Part shown: one piece after another, positions 9,727 through 17,829 of the stretch | Position numbering within the stretch: the stretch's first letter is position 1 | Layout of the letters: every line of letters begins with the position of its first letter | Assembly (NCBI RefSeq): GCF_000187245.1 | Contig: NC_027863.1 | Span: 866,735 to 930,734 of the forward strand | Length of the DNA stretch: 64,000 nucleotides | Origin: Ogataea parapolymorpha DL-1 | Taxonomy: Eukaryota; Ascomycota; Pichiomycetes; Pichiales; Pichiaceae | Reading direction: 5' to 3' | Program-made: the position numbers and the translations under genes | The notes under the pieces: model-generated | Database searches by the model: none | Told to the model about the DNA's origin: nothing | Seen by the model: only the letters and a program-made list of their open reading frames with translations

Positions 9727-11688
9727 TTACTGATAAAAAAATGGCATGGAAAGAAGCTTATCGCAGTCAAGTCTCCGGTGGTGTGACCATGTGAGGCAGC
9801 CAGCGAGCATCTCAACAAAGTGCTCAAAACCAGTTCCGGGCTCGGTACGATAGCGAGCAAGATGCCGAGACAGGCTGAAAGAAGATGGCTTAAACTTGCA
9901 ACCATGTTTCTTCGAATGCAGATATGATGAATTCAATGATCCGTCATCGTTGAACGCTCTCCATAGCAGTGTGCGGAAATTGAGAGAGTTTGAAGACGGT
10001 CTGTTTAGGTTGACGATGGGCCCCTCCTTTAGTAATTGTGTACGAAGTTCAAGAATGTAACTCCTAGGAGGGGGACCAAAGTACGAGATAAAGAAGTCGA
10101 GAAGCTCGTATTCGTCTTTGGCACAGAATATCGGGGTCCCCGTATAAAGTTCAGCCATGATTGCTCCAAAAGACCATATGTCGATCTTGTGGTTATATCT
10201 GGCTCCGATACACACTTCGGGTGCTCTGTAGAATCTCGACTGCAAGTAGGAGAATGTGGGGCGGCCATGCTCGCAAGAAGACCCGAAGTCTATTACTTTG
10301 ACGTGGAATCCAAATTGATGATTGTAAGCTAGCATCAGGTTCTCTGGCTTCATGTCACAATGAATGAGGTTTTGCCTATGGATGAATCGCAGCCCGTGTA
10401 AGGTGTTCCTTCCGAACTTTCTCAACAACTCCATGCCCAAACCTCTGAACCCTGAGATTTCAATGAGCTCATAGAGGTTGATAAGAAGCAGTTCTGTGAC
10501 AATGCAAATATGCGATCTAAAATGAAAATGCTCAAAATATTGGACTACGTGGGGAGAGCATCCGCTGAGGCTTTTCAAGCACTTGATCTCACTCATAGCC
10601 TGTACAGACCAGTCCATTTCATTTTTCACTATCTTGATGGCCACGAGCTGCTGTGTCTTGTGGTCCTTGGCACATATGACAGACCCAAAGGATCCCTTGC
10701 CAAGTTTGGCCAAAATTTCGTACCGGTAATTTATATGGTCACCAGCGGCACATCTGTAGTCCTTATTCTTGTCGTCAAAACCAAAATTGCAGCTATAGTT
10801 TTGACTGTCAACTCGGGCTTTGACGCTTCTGTCTCCCGTGAAATATATTTCTCTCTTCCTTAGTATTTCACCTCGTTCATACACAGTCAGCTGCTGGTAC
10901 ATGCTAGGATCGGCAGTCGCCAAATTTTGAGGACTATGTGGTGGCCTCTCATGGCGACCTTGGAGGGCATAATGCAAAAATTGGCGGAATTGATTGGCAA
11001 TTTTTGAGCTGGTCTCCATGAGCTTATACAGCTCCTCTTCCGAGGAGATAGGTTTGCGTCGCAGCCGATTAGAAGGAATGGATGAAATTCGATGGGCAGG
11101 AGGAATGCTAGGACGATTTGTCCCTGGCTTTCTATCTGGCTTTCTATCTGGCTTTTTCAGGATTTGGAGATCAGCAACACTTGACGACGACACCATTCCT
11201 CGAGCTGGAGGCTGTTTCAGGCTCTGTCTTCTTTGCAGCGGAACGTTCTCCTTTTCGTGTCTCGACCGGTTCAACGAGGACATTGTAGGATTCAGGTAGG
11301 ATGGAGCAGATGTAGTGTGCAAGCTGAGATGGTGCATAGATTTTGAGGTCGGAAGGGCAGATGGAGGGTTCGCGAATGGTTTTCTATGTGTATGTTTGGA
11401 GTCGCTGTAGTACCTTTTGGCGACAGGTAGCCTTGAGTTATCTGCATGCGGAGGATCTAACAGTTTGAGAGACTTTGTTGAGGGCGAGCGCGTGGGGATT
11501 TTCGAGCTGAATTGCGGATCTAGAGGCACGTTTAATGATAATCGTTTAGATATGCCAGACAGCTGTGTTTGATCATGCAGGGCACTCCGTTCCGCCTTCG
11601 TGCCAGACTTTGATCCAGCATTGTGTATTTGAAATCCGTTTAGATCGTTGGCCAGTGATGTCAATTGCGAATCTCCTCGGAAAGGCAT
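9727..11688 (-). CDS. DYRK-family protein kinase (DYRK2/Pom1 class)
   Basis: A 653-residue kinase. Residues ~1-230 are basic, Ser/Pro-rich and likely disordered, including a KPDRKPDRKPG repeat encoded by a 12-bp tandem. A DYRK-homology box (LTVYERGEI, then NFGFDDKNKDYR and GDHINYRYE) precedes the catalytic domain. Catalytic motifs are GKGSFGSV (P-loop), VAIKIVK (Lys), HCDMKPENLML (catalytic loop, with HCD instead of HRD as in DYRKs), VIDFGSS and YLQSRFYRAPEV (activation loop with the conserved Tyr). The NAPA-like box and DH box place it with DYRK2/Pom1 rather than Yak1. Pom1 controls polarity and cell size in fission yeast; the function here is not known. It lies in tandem upstream of the peroxin gene. 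Confidence 0.85.
   Translation of the reverse strand: MPFRGDSQLTSLANDLNGFQIHNAGSKSGTKAERSALHDQTQLSGISKRLSLNVPLDPQFSSKIPTRSPSTKSLKLLDPPHADNSRLPVAKRYYSDSKHTHRKPFANPPSALPTSKSMHHLSLHTTSAPSYLNPTMSSLNRSRHEKENVPLQRRQSLKQPPARGMVSSSSVADLQILKKPDRKPDRKPGTNRPSIPPAHRISSIPSNRLRRKPISSEEELYKLMETSSKIANQFRQFLHYALQGRHERPPHSPQNLATADPSMYQQLTVYERGEILRKREIYFTGDRSVKARVDSQNYSCNFGFDDKNKDYRCAAGDHINYRYEILAKLGKGSFGSVICAKDHKTQQLVAIKIVKNEMDWSVQAMSEIKCLKSLSGCSPHVVQYFEHFHFRSHICIVTELLLINLYELIEISGFRGLGMELLRKFGRNTLHGLRFIHRQNLIHCDMKPENLMLAYNHQFGFHVKVIDFGSSCEHGRPTFSYLQSRFYRAPEVCIGARYNHKIDIWSFGAIMAELYTGTPIFCAKDEYELLDFFISYFGPPPRSYILELRTQLLKEGPIVNLNRPSSNSLNFRTLLWRAFNDDGSLNSSYLHSKKHGCKFKPSSFSLSRHLARYRTEPGTGFEHFVEMLAGCLTWSHHRRLDCDKLLSMPFFYQ
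11124..11158 (-). repeat. 12-bp in-frame tandem repeat
   Basis: The unit CTGGCTTTCTAT occurs at 11124-11135 and 11136-11147, with a partial third copy, inside the disordered N-terminal region of the DYRK kinase. It encodes repeated KPDR. Being in frame, it changes length without breaking the protein. Confidence 0.9.
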
Positions 11689-11774
11689 TGAAACGGATCC
11701 AAGAATGAGATACTATATTTTTTTTGCCGATCTGTAAATAAACAGATATTGTACATAAAAAATAATTTATTTGG

Positions 11775-12173
11775 ATGGAGCAGATAGATTTGACTATTCC
11801 CGAAAACTACACCACACAGACGCTCTTGCTGATATGTCAAACGCTGTTTGATTGTTTGCATTCGTCCTCAGGTAAGAATTTCGACCTGGGCACTATACTA
11901 CAAAGAACGAAGGAAAATCCGCTAATGAAAGATAGTCCGCACTGGACGCCGTCTGAAAACCAGCTGCTGGCTCTTTACAACAATCTCATGCTGGAAAATG
12001 GGCTCATCGACTCTTCGGACAAGGATTTGGAGTTTTACAGAATGAACGAGCCGCTGGTAGTAGAAATCTGCGAACGACTATACAACGCTCGCGTGTCCGA
12101 ATTGCGAACAGAGATAGAGGAGAATAAAGAGAGGTTTGGCCAACTTCTACAAATTGTGAAAGGAACGAGCTAA
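11775..12173 (+). CDS. Uncharacterised small acidic protein
   Basis: A 132-residue ORF with an ATG start 86 bp from the divergent kinase gene. I do not recognise it. The predicted organisation is helical: an N-terminal helix (TTQTLLLICQTLFDCL), a central part resembling a small winged-helix or helical bundle (WTPSENQLLALYNNLMLENGL), and a C-terminal helix rich in Glu/Arg with coiled-coil spacing (ARVSELRTEIEENKERFGQLLQIV). There is no signal peptide or membrane segment. This could be a subunit of a larger assembly, but the sequence does not say which. Coding status is supported by length, promoter position and protein-like composition only. Confidence 0.6.
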   Translation: MEQIDLTIPENYTTQTLLLICQTLFDCLHSSSGKNFDLGTILQRTKENPLMKDSPHWTPSENQLLALYNNLMLENGLIDSSDKDLEFYRMNEPLVVEICERLYNARVSELRTEIEENKERFGQLLQIVKGTS

Positions 12174-12359
12174 CGAGCGGCTGATCAACTTGTTCCACAA
12201 ATCTATGCTACATTTGTACACTAGACATCTCATTCGCTATACCTACACTGAGCATCACATGTCCAAAACGCGCGTACCCCAGCTTCTGTAATCTGAGACT
12301 TGTTCCCTAGTCATTTATATACACACAATAATGAGAAACCCTTATTTACACGATCGGAA

Positions 12360-12662
12360 TCATTTTTCTATTTTAGCGTTTGCTTGTTGTTCTGCCGCCT
12401 CCCTCAGTATCTTCTCTTTTTTGATATCAAAGGGACGCTTCTCCTTGAAATACTTGACCCACGAGGCCACGCAGTCTTTCTGGAACTGGGCATCCTCTTT
12501 AGAGCAGTTTTTGCTGATTTTATCTTGCACATTCTTGTCCAGCGGATTCACAACGTCGATTCTGTCCAAACATTTGAAATAAATGTCCCTGCTTTCCCAG
12601 CACTTCTCTCGCTTCGAGCGGTTTGGAGCCTCAGGTGACTTCTCTTTGCTAAACAACCCCAT
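12360..12662 (-). CDS. COA6: Cytochrome c oxidase assembly factor Coa6
   Basis: A 100-residue protein of the COX12/Coa6 type. It has a twin-cysteine arrangement: CX9C at residues 21-31 (CWESRDIYFKC) and CX10C at 53-64, followed by SWVKYFKEKRPFD, which matches the yeast Coa6 SWIKYFKEKR segment. The start MGLFS is shared with yeast Coa6. Family role: intermembrane-space copper-related assembly of the Cox2 CuA site in complex IV. It has no classical presequence, as expected for an intermembrane-space twin-Cys protein. The C terminus is lysine-rich. Confidence 0.93.
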   Translation of the reverse strand: MGLFSKEKSPEAPNRSKREKCWESRDIYFKCLDRIDVVNPLDKNVQDKISKNCSKEDAQFQKDCVASWVKYFKEKRPFDIKKEKILREAAEQQANAKIEK

Positions 12663-12736
12663 ACTGTCTGTAGAAATATAAAAATCGCTAATATACTATC
12701 TTCGTTCTTATACACATTTTTGTGCCGCGCACGTAA

Positions 12737-15700
12737 TTAGTCTTTCTTCAGTGTACGCTGCTTTTCAGCGTTCTGAATCACCTTTTCGTCAACAAATAAG
12801 CCCTTCTTGCGACGAACCTCATTCATGTACCGTCTTGCAATATTCTCACGCTCCGCATACTCACCGAGCTCCTCCAGTTCTTCCTCCGTAGTCGGTATCC
12901 AAAACGGATCCTCGTCGATGATTTGGAAGCCAGTGAAGACCAGTTGCGGAGAGGCTGCTCCAGACGTTTTCTTGCGGATGTCCTCGCTGAATCCAAATGC
13001 CTCAATCACCGGAATACGAGCACTCACTGTAAAGAACGGAGTGCCTTCTTTCATTTCCTCACTAATGATAGTTCCGCGACGACGCTGGATCACAGCGTAC
13101 ACCTTACCCAGCACATCTGCAGAAGCCTGGATATCACAGGAGTACATTGCCAGCATCAATCTCGGCGACCAGTCCAAAAAGCCCTTATGCACAGCGTCTT
13201 TGGTGGCACCGAGCAAACGGCCAGCCACGTTATTCACAGGAACAGGCTCGTCAAGCTCCTGAATGCTCTTGACAAAAAGAGCAACGCCCTGAGTAGGCTC
13301 TGCTGTCAATGGGCCCTCAAAGCATGCAATCTGGAATCCATTCAAGAGACTGTCCTCATACTCGAACTTGTCTGATCTGGAGTCGGTACCAAGCAAACGG
13401 CGAAGTCGGTTGTCTGGCGTATCAAACAGGATGTTAGGGCCCACTTGCTTTGGGGCAAACGAAACAACGCGCAGATGGCTATCTGTCCAGTCGATATTGT
13501 CTTTCATCTTGGATTTGTTACCGAATTCCAGTGCCTCCTTCAGTCTCTCAGAAAACTCTTTTTTGCTGAGCACGCTACCAACAATGGCCTCTTCTTCATC
13601 TTCTCCTCTGATATGCCGACGCACAAGCTTTGCAATGGAAGCCTTATTTTCCAGCAAAAAACTGGTAGCTTTCTCCGGAAGCGGCCTCGTCTCAAGCAGA
13701 ATACGGTACTTGTCCAACTTGATCTCCACGACACCCCTGCCCAGTTCGCTCTTCGGCGGGTTCATGTCCACATTAGCCAGTATTGTCTCTCTGAACGGAA
13801 TCACAGGTTTGGAAGACGTAATTTCTATACCAGCAAACCGCTCACGGAGATCCTTTAAACATCTCTCAAGGTGCAACTCACCAGCCGTTGCCAAAATATG
13901 CTCCCCAGTGTCCTCCAAATAAGTCTGCACGCAAGGATCGGCCTGGTTCAGAAGCTCCAATCCGCGCGCTAAACGATCCATGTGGATCGGATTGACAGGC
14001 TCCACTGCAACCTTAACAATTGGCGGGTTGTTCAGATTGATACCTGCCAGATTCACACCAATCACACCAGGGGAAATGAGAGTGCCGCTTTTGAGCACCT
14101 TGCCTTCCAAACCACCAATACCAACGATACTTCCTGCTGGAGCTTCTTCCAACGAGATGAGCTCCCGACCCATCAGCAGGTACAGATGAGTAATGGTCAC
14201 GTGGCTGGTGTGCTCCTCTGGGTTGAGTGGGTCGAATTTAGGCTCCAACACAGTCAGCTCTTGTCCAACAGAGAGAGTACCGCTGTAAATTCTGGCAAAT
14301 CCGATAACAACCTCTTTTTTCACCTCCATTTCCTCTTCTCCTTCTTCCTCCTGCTCGAACTCCCATTCCACCTCTCCTGAATCCTTGACCACACCAAAGT
14401 CATCATTCTCGGAAGATTTTTCGAGCTTTTTGGCCTCCTCTGCGGCTTTCAGAGCGGCCAGACGGGCTTTGCGGCCGCGCTCGAGCAGCTCTTCTTCACC
14501 AATCGCCTGTTTCTGGTTCTGTGGCAGCTCATCTTCGGGAATAGATATCATCTTCGAGACATAGCAGCTGACAAGACCCTTGCTGTTGCATTCAATCATA
14601 TCTTTTCTCAATCTCGCGTCGATCATGTCCGAGCTAGGAGTAGGGTCAAGAATATGAGGAATCCGCTCTTTCTGCGACTGCAACGGAGATGGCAGCTTGT
14701 CCACAACGGTGAGCAGCACGGCGTTCGAAACAGGAAGCCACTGGCTCATAACGGTGTTGATCAGTTGCTTTGTGTCTTTTGATCTAAGGTCTCTTGGAAG
14801 CACCTTAATTCCGAGAGATTTCACAATCTTCTCGAGTTTCTCTGTGTCCTTATGCACCAAAATGGTGTCGTAGATGTGCCAAATGCTGTCCAGCACAAAG
14901 CTCACGAAAAGCGGCTTTAGAGTTCTACCTTTCAATGCCTTTGCCGGTATCACTTTTTTAGTCTTCGGGTCGAAGTAGAAGTCCCCCCAAAGACATTTCT
15001 GGAGCAAGTCTCTTTTGATACCCAACTTCTTTTCGTAAATCACTGCAAACTGAGCAATATTGAAACCCCAGCCGTCGATGGCAGAACCAAAAATAACGTT
15101 GTTCTTTTCAGGAGAAAAATAGATGTCCTCATCGTCCTTCTCGACGTATTCCTCCACCTCACCTCTCTCGACCTTTTCTCTCCACAGCATATCATCTTGC
15201 ATTCTCTCTCCCGCAAAAAATGACCCAATGACCGAATTCACCTGCTCAATTATTTTGGAAAGATGCAAATAGGCCTCTATAGATGTCATTTGCAACTCTG
15301 TGATCAGTCTGTCTATTTTGTTCAGAACAAGGATCGGCTTGAGCTTGTCGACCCAGGCCTGACGCAGCACCGTAACCGTCTGCGAGCACACACCTTCCAC
15401 CACGTCTACTAGAACAACGGCGCCATCACACAGCCTGGAGGCGGTACTGACTTCCGAAGAGAAGTCGATGTGGCCCGGAGAATCGATCAGGTTGATTAGG
15501 TACTCATTGACAATGGAAGTTTCCTGGGCCCTCGAAATGGTCTTGAAATACAAAGAAATGGCCGAAGACTCCATCGTGATTCCCCGGAGTTGCTCGTCTG
15601 GTCGGGAGTCAAGATACCGCACTTTGCCTGCCATTCTCTGAGAAATAATACCATTGGATGCAAGCAAGGAATCAGACAACGTAGTCTTACCGTGATCAAC

Positions 15701-15778
15701 ATGAGCAAGAATACAAATGTTGCGAATGTTGCCCGTTTGGGCCTGCAACCTGGCGATCTCGTCTGGTGTCAAATGCAT
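12737..15778 (-). CDS. EFL1: Cytoplasmic GTPase Efl1/Ria1, 60S subunit maturation
   Basis: An EF-2-like GTPase of about 1013 residues. G-domain motifs are AHVDHGKTT (G1), GITMESS (G2), DSPGHIDF (G3) and NKIDRL (G4). It is followed by an insertion with a charged Glu/Lys-rich segment (about residues 440-500), EF-2-like domain II, and domains III-V including GELHLERCLKDL and RRRGTIISEE. It lacks the diphthamide loop of EF-2. Known role: with Sdo1 it releases Tif6 from late pre-60S particles. The preferred start is the ATG at 15778 (MHLTPDEI), matching family N termini; an ATG 32 codons upstream gives an unconserved extension. A 14-bp palindrome sits 5 nt upstream of the start. Confidence 0.95.
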   Translation of the reverse strand: MHLTPDEIARLQAQTGNIRNICILAHVDHGKTTLSDSLLASNGIISQRMAGKVRYLDSRPDEQLRGITMESSAISLYFKTISRAQETSIVNEYLINLIDSPGHIDFSSEVSTASRLCDGAVVLVDVVEGVCSQTVTVLRQAWVDKLKPILVLNKIDRLITELQMTSIEAYLHLSKIIEQVNSVIGSFFAGERMQDDMLWREKVERGEVEEYVEKDDEDIYFSPEKNNVIFGSAIDGWGFNIAQFAVIYEKKLGIKRDLLQKCLWGDFYFDPKTKKVIPAKALKGRTLKPLFVSFVLDSIWHIYDTILVHKDTEKLEKIVKSLGIKVLPRDLRSKDTKQLINTVMSQWLPVSNAVLLTVVDKLPSPLQSQKERIPHILDPTPSSDMIDARLRKDMIECNSKGLVSCYVSKMISIPEDELPQNQKQAIGEEELLERGRKARLAALKAAEEAKKLEKSSENDDFGVVKDSGEVEWEFEQEEEGEEEMEVKKEVVIGFARIYSGTLSVGQELTVLEPKFDPLNPEEHTSHVTITHLYLLMGRELISLEEAPAGSIVGIGGLEGKVLKSGTLISPGVIGVNLAGINLNNPPIVKVAVEPVNPIHMDRLARGLELLNQADPCVQTYLEDTGEHILATAGELHLERCLKDLRERFAGIEITSSKPVIPFRETILANVDMNPPKSELGRGVVEIKLDKYRILLETRPLPEKATSFLLENKASIAKLVRRHIRGEDEEEAIVGSVLSKKEFSERLKEALEFGNKSKMKDNIDWTDSHLRVVSFAPKQVGPNILFDTPDNRLRRLLGTDSRSDKFEYEDSLLNGFQIACFEGPLTAEPTQGVALFVKSIQELDEPVPVNNVAGRLLGATKDAVHKGFLDWSPRLMLAMYSCDIQASADVLGKVYAVIQRRRGTIISEEMKEGTPFFTVSARIPVIEAFGFSEDIRKKTSGAASPQLVFTGFQIIDEDPFWIPTTEEELEELGEYAERENIARRYMNEVRRKKGLFVDEKVIQNAEKQRTLKKD

Positions 15779-15783
15779 TAGCA

Positions 15784-15797
15784 GATAAAATTTTATC
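15784..15797. repeat. Perfect 14-bp palindrome before the EFL1 start
   Basis: GATAAAATTTTATC reads identically on both strands and lies 5 nt upstream of the EFL1 ATG. It contains two inverted GATAA cores. It could form a weak hairpin in the 5' UTR or be a factor site; no function is established. Confidence 0.8.
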
Positions 15798-15885
15798 GAC
15801 GCTATTTTTAAATATTCTACACGGGAAAAGCGACGGTCGTCCACAACCGGTATATCTGAACAGCAAAGTATCAAACAGCCAGTTT

Positions 15886-16275
15886 TTAGGTTCGTCTCTT
15901 GCGAGGTGTGGACTCCTCGCTCTCGTCATCATCGTCGTCGTACTGGGCCAGCAACGGGTTCAGGCTCCCTTGCATCTGGCCGCTGTTGATCTTTTTCAGG
16001 TGGCGGACGTAGGTAGCAGAACTCAGAGAAAATATACGGTCTTCGTCTGTGAACTGTATCTTCTTCCCTCGCGAGGACGACGTCGATGTGGTGGTTTTCG
16101 TGAAGTTCTCGAATCCTTTGATGATATTCCCGTGTTGCGCTCCTTCCGAAAGATATGCGGTCTCTTTGTTGAAGATGTCCTCTTCTAGCTTCGCAACCTC
16201 TCGATCAATCTCCTTCTTGCGGTTAAGTGCGTCTTTCAACTTCTTTTTTAGCCGTTCGTAGTCCTGCTGAGACAT
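15886..16275 (-). CDS. EAF6: Eaf6, NuA4/NuA3 histone acetyltransferase subunit
   Basis: A 129-residue protein. An N-terminal coiled coil (about residues 1-45, KKLKDALNRKKEIDREVAKLEEDI, with heptad spacing) is followed by ETAYL, GNIIKGFENF and the diagnostic RIFSLSS motif, and then a disordered acidic/basic tail. This is the Eaf6/MEAF6 family pattern. Eaf6 is shared by the NuA4 and NuA3 complexes in yeast. The gene is divergent from ARP7 (63 bp between starts), another chromatin gene, so the two may share a promoter. Confidence 0.9.
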   Translation of the reverse strand: MSQQDYERLKKKLKDALNRKKEIDREVAKLEEDIFNKETAYLSEGAQHGNIIKGFENFTKTTTSTSSSRGKKIQFTDEDRIFSLSSATYVRHLKKINSGQMQGSLNPLLAQYDDDDDESEESTPRKRRT

Positions 16276-16338
16276 GGTAAGGCTGGATTAACTCAACTTT
16301 ATTTTCTCGCGAAATTTTATTTACTTTTTAACAACACT

Positions 16339-17583
16339 ATGGACTTCGACTTTCCCTCCTTAATTGTCGACTCAAACTCGTCGTACACCAAAGCAGGCCT
16401 GTCGACTTTCGATATCCCGTCAGTGGTGATGCCCACGGTGTACTCGCGGGAATCTATCGATAAGGGCAACTACGTCTTTGGAGACGACATAGACTTGTAT
16501 CCGCAAAATAATATTTACACAATGTACAGCGAGGGCATAGTCTACAACTGGGATGCCATGTCGCAACACTGGGCGCAGTTGTACTCCGATCTGAAACTCA
16601 AGTCGAACGAAATTCCCCTGGTGGTGACCGAAAACGCTTGGAACACCAAGAAAAATAAAGTTAAGGCATGTCAGGTCGCTTTTGAAGAACTGGAAGTGCC
16701 CATTTTCTCCATTCTAAAAAGACAGCTCTGTACCGCATTTGCCGTTTCCAAGCCTTCCTCCTCTATTGTCGTGGACATCGATGACGACATCGTCAGTGTC
16801 ACTCCCATCAGCAATGGATCTGTGCTCACAAAAGGCATCCAATTCACCAAATTTGGTGGCGATTTCCTAAGCCCATTTGCTTTGGAGTTCATACAGTCCA
16901 AATTCCCCAACGAACCAGTCGACTCATTCCTCATTCCCAAACCATTCCACTCGGTCCCAATGAGTGACTCCTTCAAATCATATCAGATATCGACTTCCCT
17001 AGCCGAATTTAAAAATGTGCTCCTGCACGCTTCCTTGTACCCCGTGTCGCCTGACCAACAAGATCTCCCTCCACAGACCAATTATCCACAATATGAGTCT
17101 CATTCCCAAATTGAATTTAGAAACTACGAGCTCCCAAATAGACGTCTGATCAAAGACATAGGCATTGAACAGTATAAGCTGGCTGAGCCATTGTTCAACC
17201 CTGCCGAATACTCGAAGAAACTGCCTCACCTCAAGGTCGCGCAAGATGCAGAAGGCATTTCGAGCTTGATCTTGAAGTCCATGAAAAGCCTAGAAGCTCC
17301 AGCTACTCTGTATATGGAGCTCCTGAAAAACATCGTTTTCACCGGCTCGCTTTCTGGAATTCCAAACCTTGAACACAGAATTGCCCAAGACCTGGCTAGA
17401 CTGATTTCAGACTACACAATCATTACCTACCTTTCTCCTGACACTGTTGAAAGACAGTTCGACTCCTGGGTTGGAGCCAACGTGCTAACGAGCTCGTCCG
17501 TGGGTGATTTCGACAACCTGTTCATCAGCAAGGAAGAGTACCAGGAGAACGGAGAGGACTATATAGTAGAGAAATTTAAATAG
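16339..17583 (+). CDS. ARP7: Actin-related protein Arp7 (SWI/SNF and RSC subunit)
   Basis: A 414-residue divergent actin-fold protein. The segment GIVYNWDAMSQHW and the following LPLVVTENAWN resemble yeast Arp7 (GLPYNWDALEMQW, LPLVITMPA). Later parts KFGGDFLSPFA and NIVFTGSLSGIPNLEHRI match the Arp7 signatures KFGGDFL and NVIITGSTSLIEGMEQRI. The nucleotide-binding loops are degenerate, as in Arp7. It is shorter than the S. cerevisiae protein (477 aa), which has a longer central insertion. It is expected to pair with Arp9 on the HSA helix of Snf2/Sth1. It is divergent from EAF6. Confidence 0.85.
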   Translation: MDFDFPSLIVDSNSSYTKAGLSTFDIPSVVMPTVYSRESIDKGNYVFGDDIDLYPQNNIYTMYSEGIVYNWDAMSQHWAQLYSDLKLKSNEIPLVVTENAWNTKKNKVKACQVAFEELEVPIFSILKRQLCTAFAVSKPSSSIVVDIDDDIVSVTPISNGSVLTKGIQFTKFGGDFLSPFALEFIQSKFPNEPVDSFLIPKPFHSVPMSDSFKSYQISTSLAEFKNVLLHASLYPVSPDQQDLPPQTNYPQYESHSQIEFRNYELPNRRLIKDIGIEQYKLAEPLFNPAEYSKKLPHLKVAQDAEGISSLILKSMKSLEAPATLYMELLKNIVFTGSLSGIPNLEHRIAQDLARLISDYTIITYLSPDTVERQFDSWVGANVLTSSSVGDFDNLFISKEEYQENGEDYIVEKFK

Positions 17584-17829
17584 TGTACAATAATTTGCAA
17601 TTAACAAAATCAAATATTTAATATACGGGACATCGACTGAGAAAACCTGATTCTCAAAGCAAAAGCTGGCATATCAGTACAGGTCTAATTTTCACCGACA
17701 CATGGCTGCCATCGACCCTCTACTGTATTCAGCATGAAATTCAGCATACTCCTACAACAAACATTGAGTCATAAAGTGTCGTGCACAACACAAACCAGTG
17801 ATGAAAAATATTGACCGTAGCTCGTCTCT

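Noticed and set aside
12174..12359. Possible C/D snoRNA in the gap before COA6
   Set aside because: CTGA-like boxes occur, but no proper box C (RTGATGA) with terminal stem is present.
15779..15874. A 32-residue N-terminal extension of EFL1
   Set aside because: Family members start close to the G1 motif as at 15778; the extension is not conserved in character.
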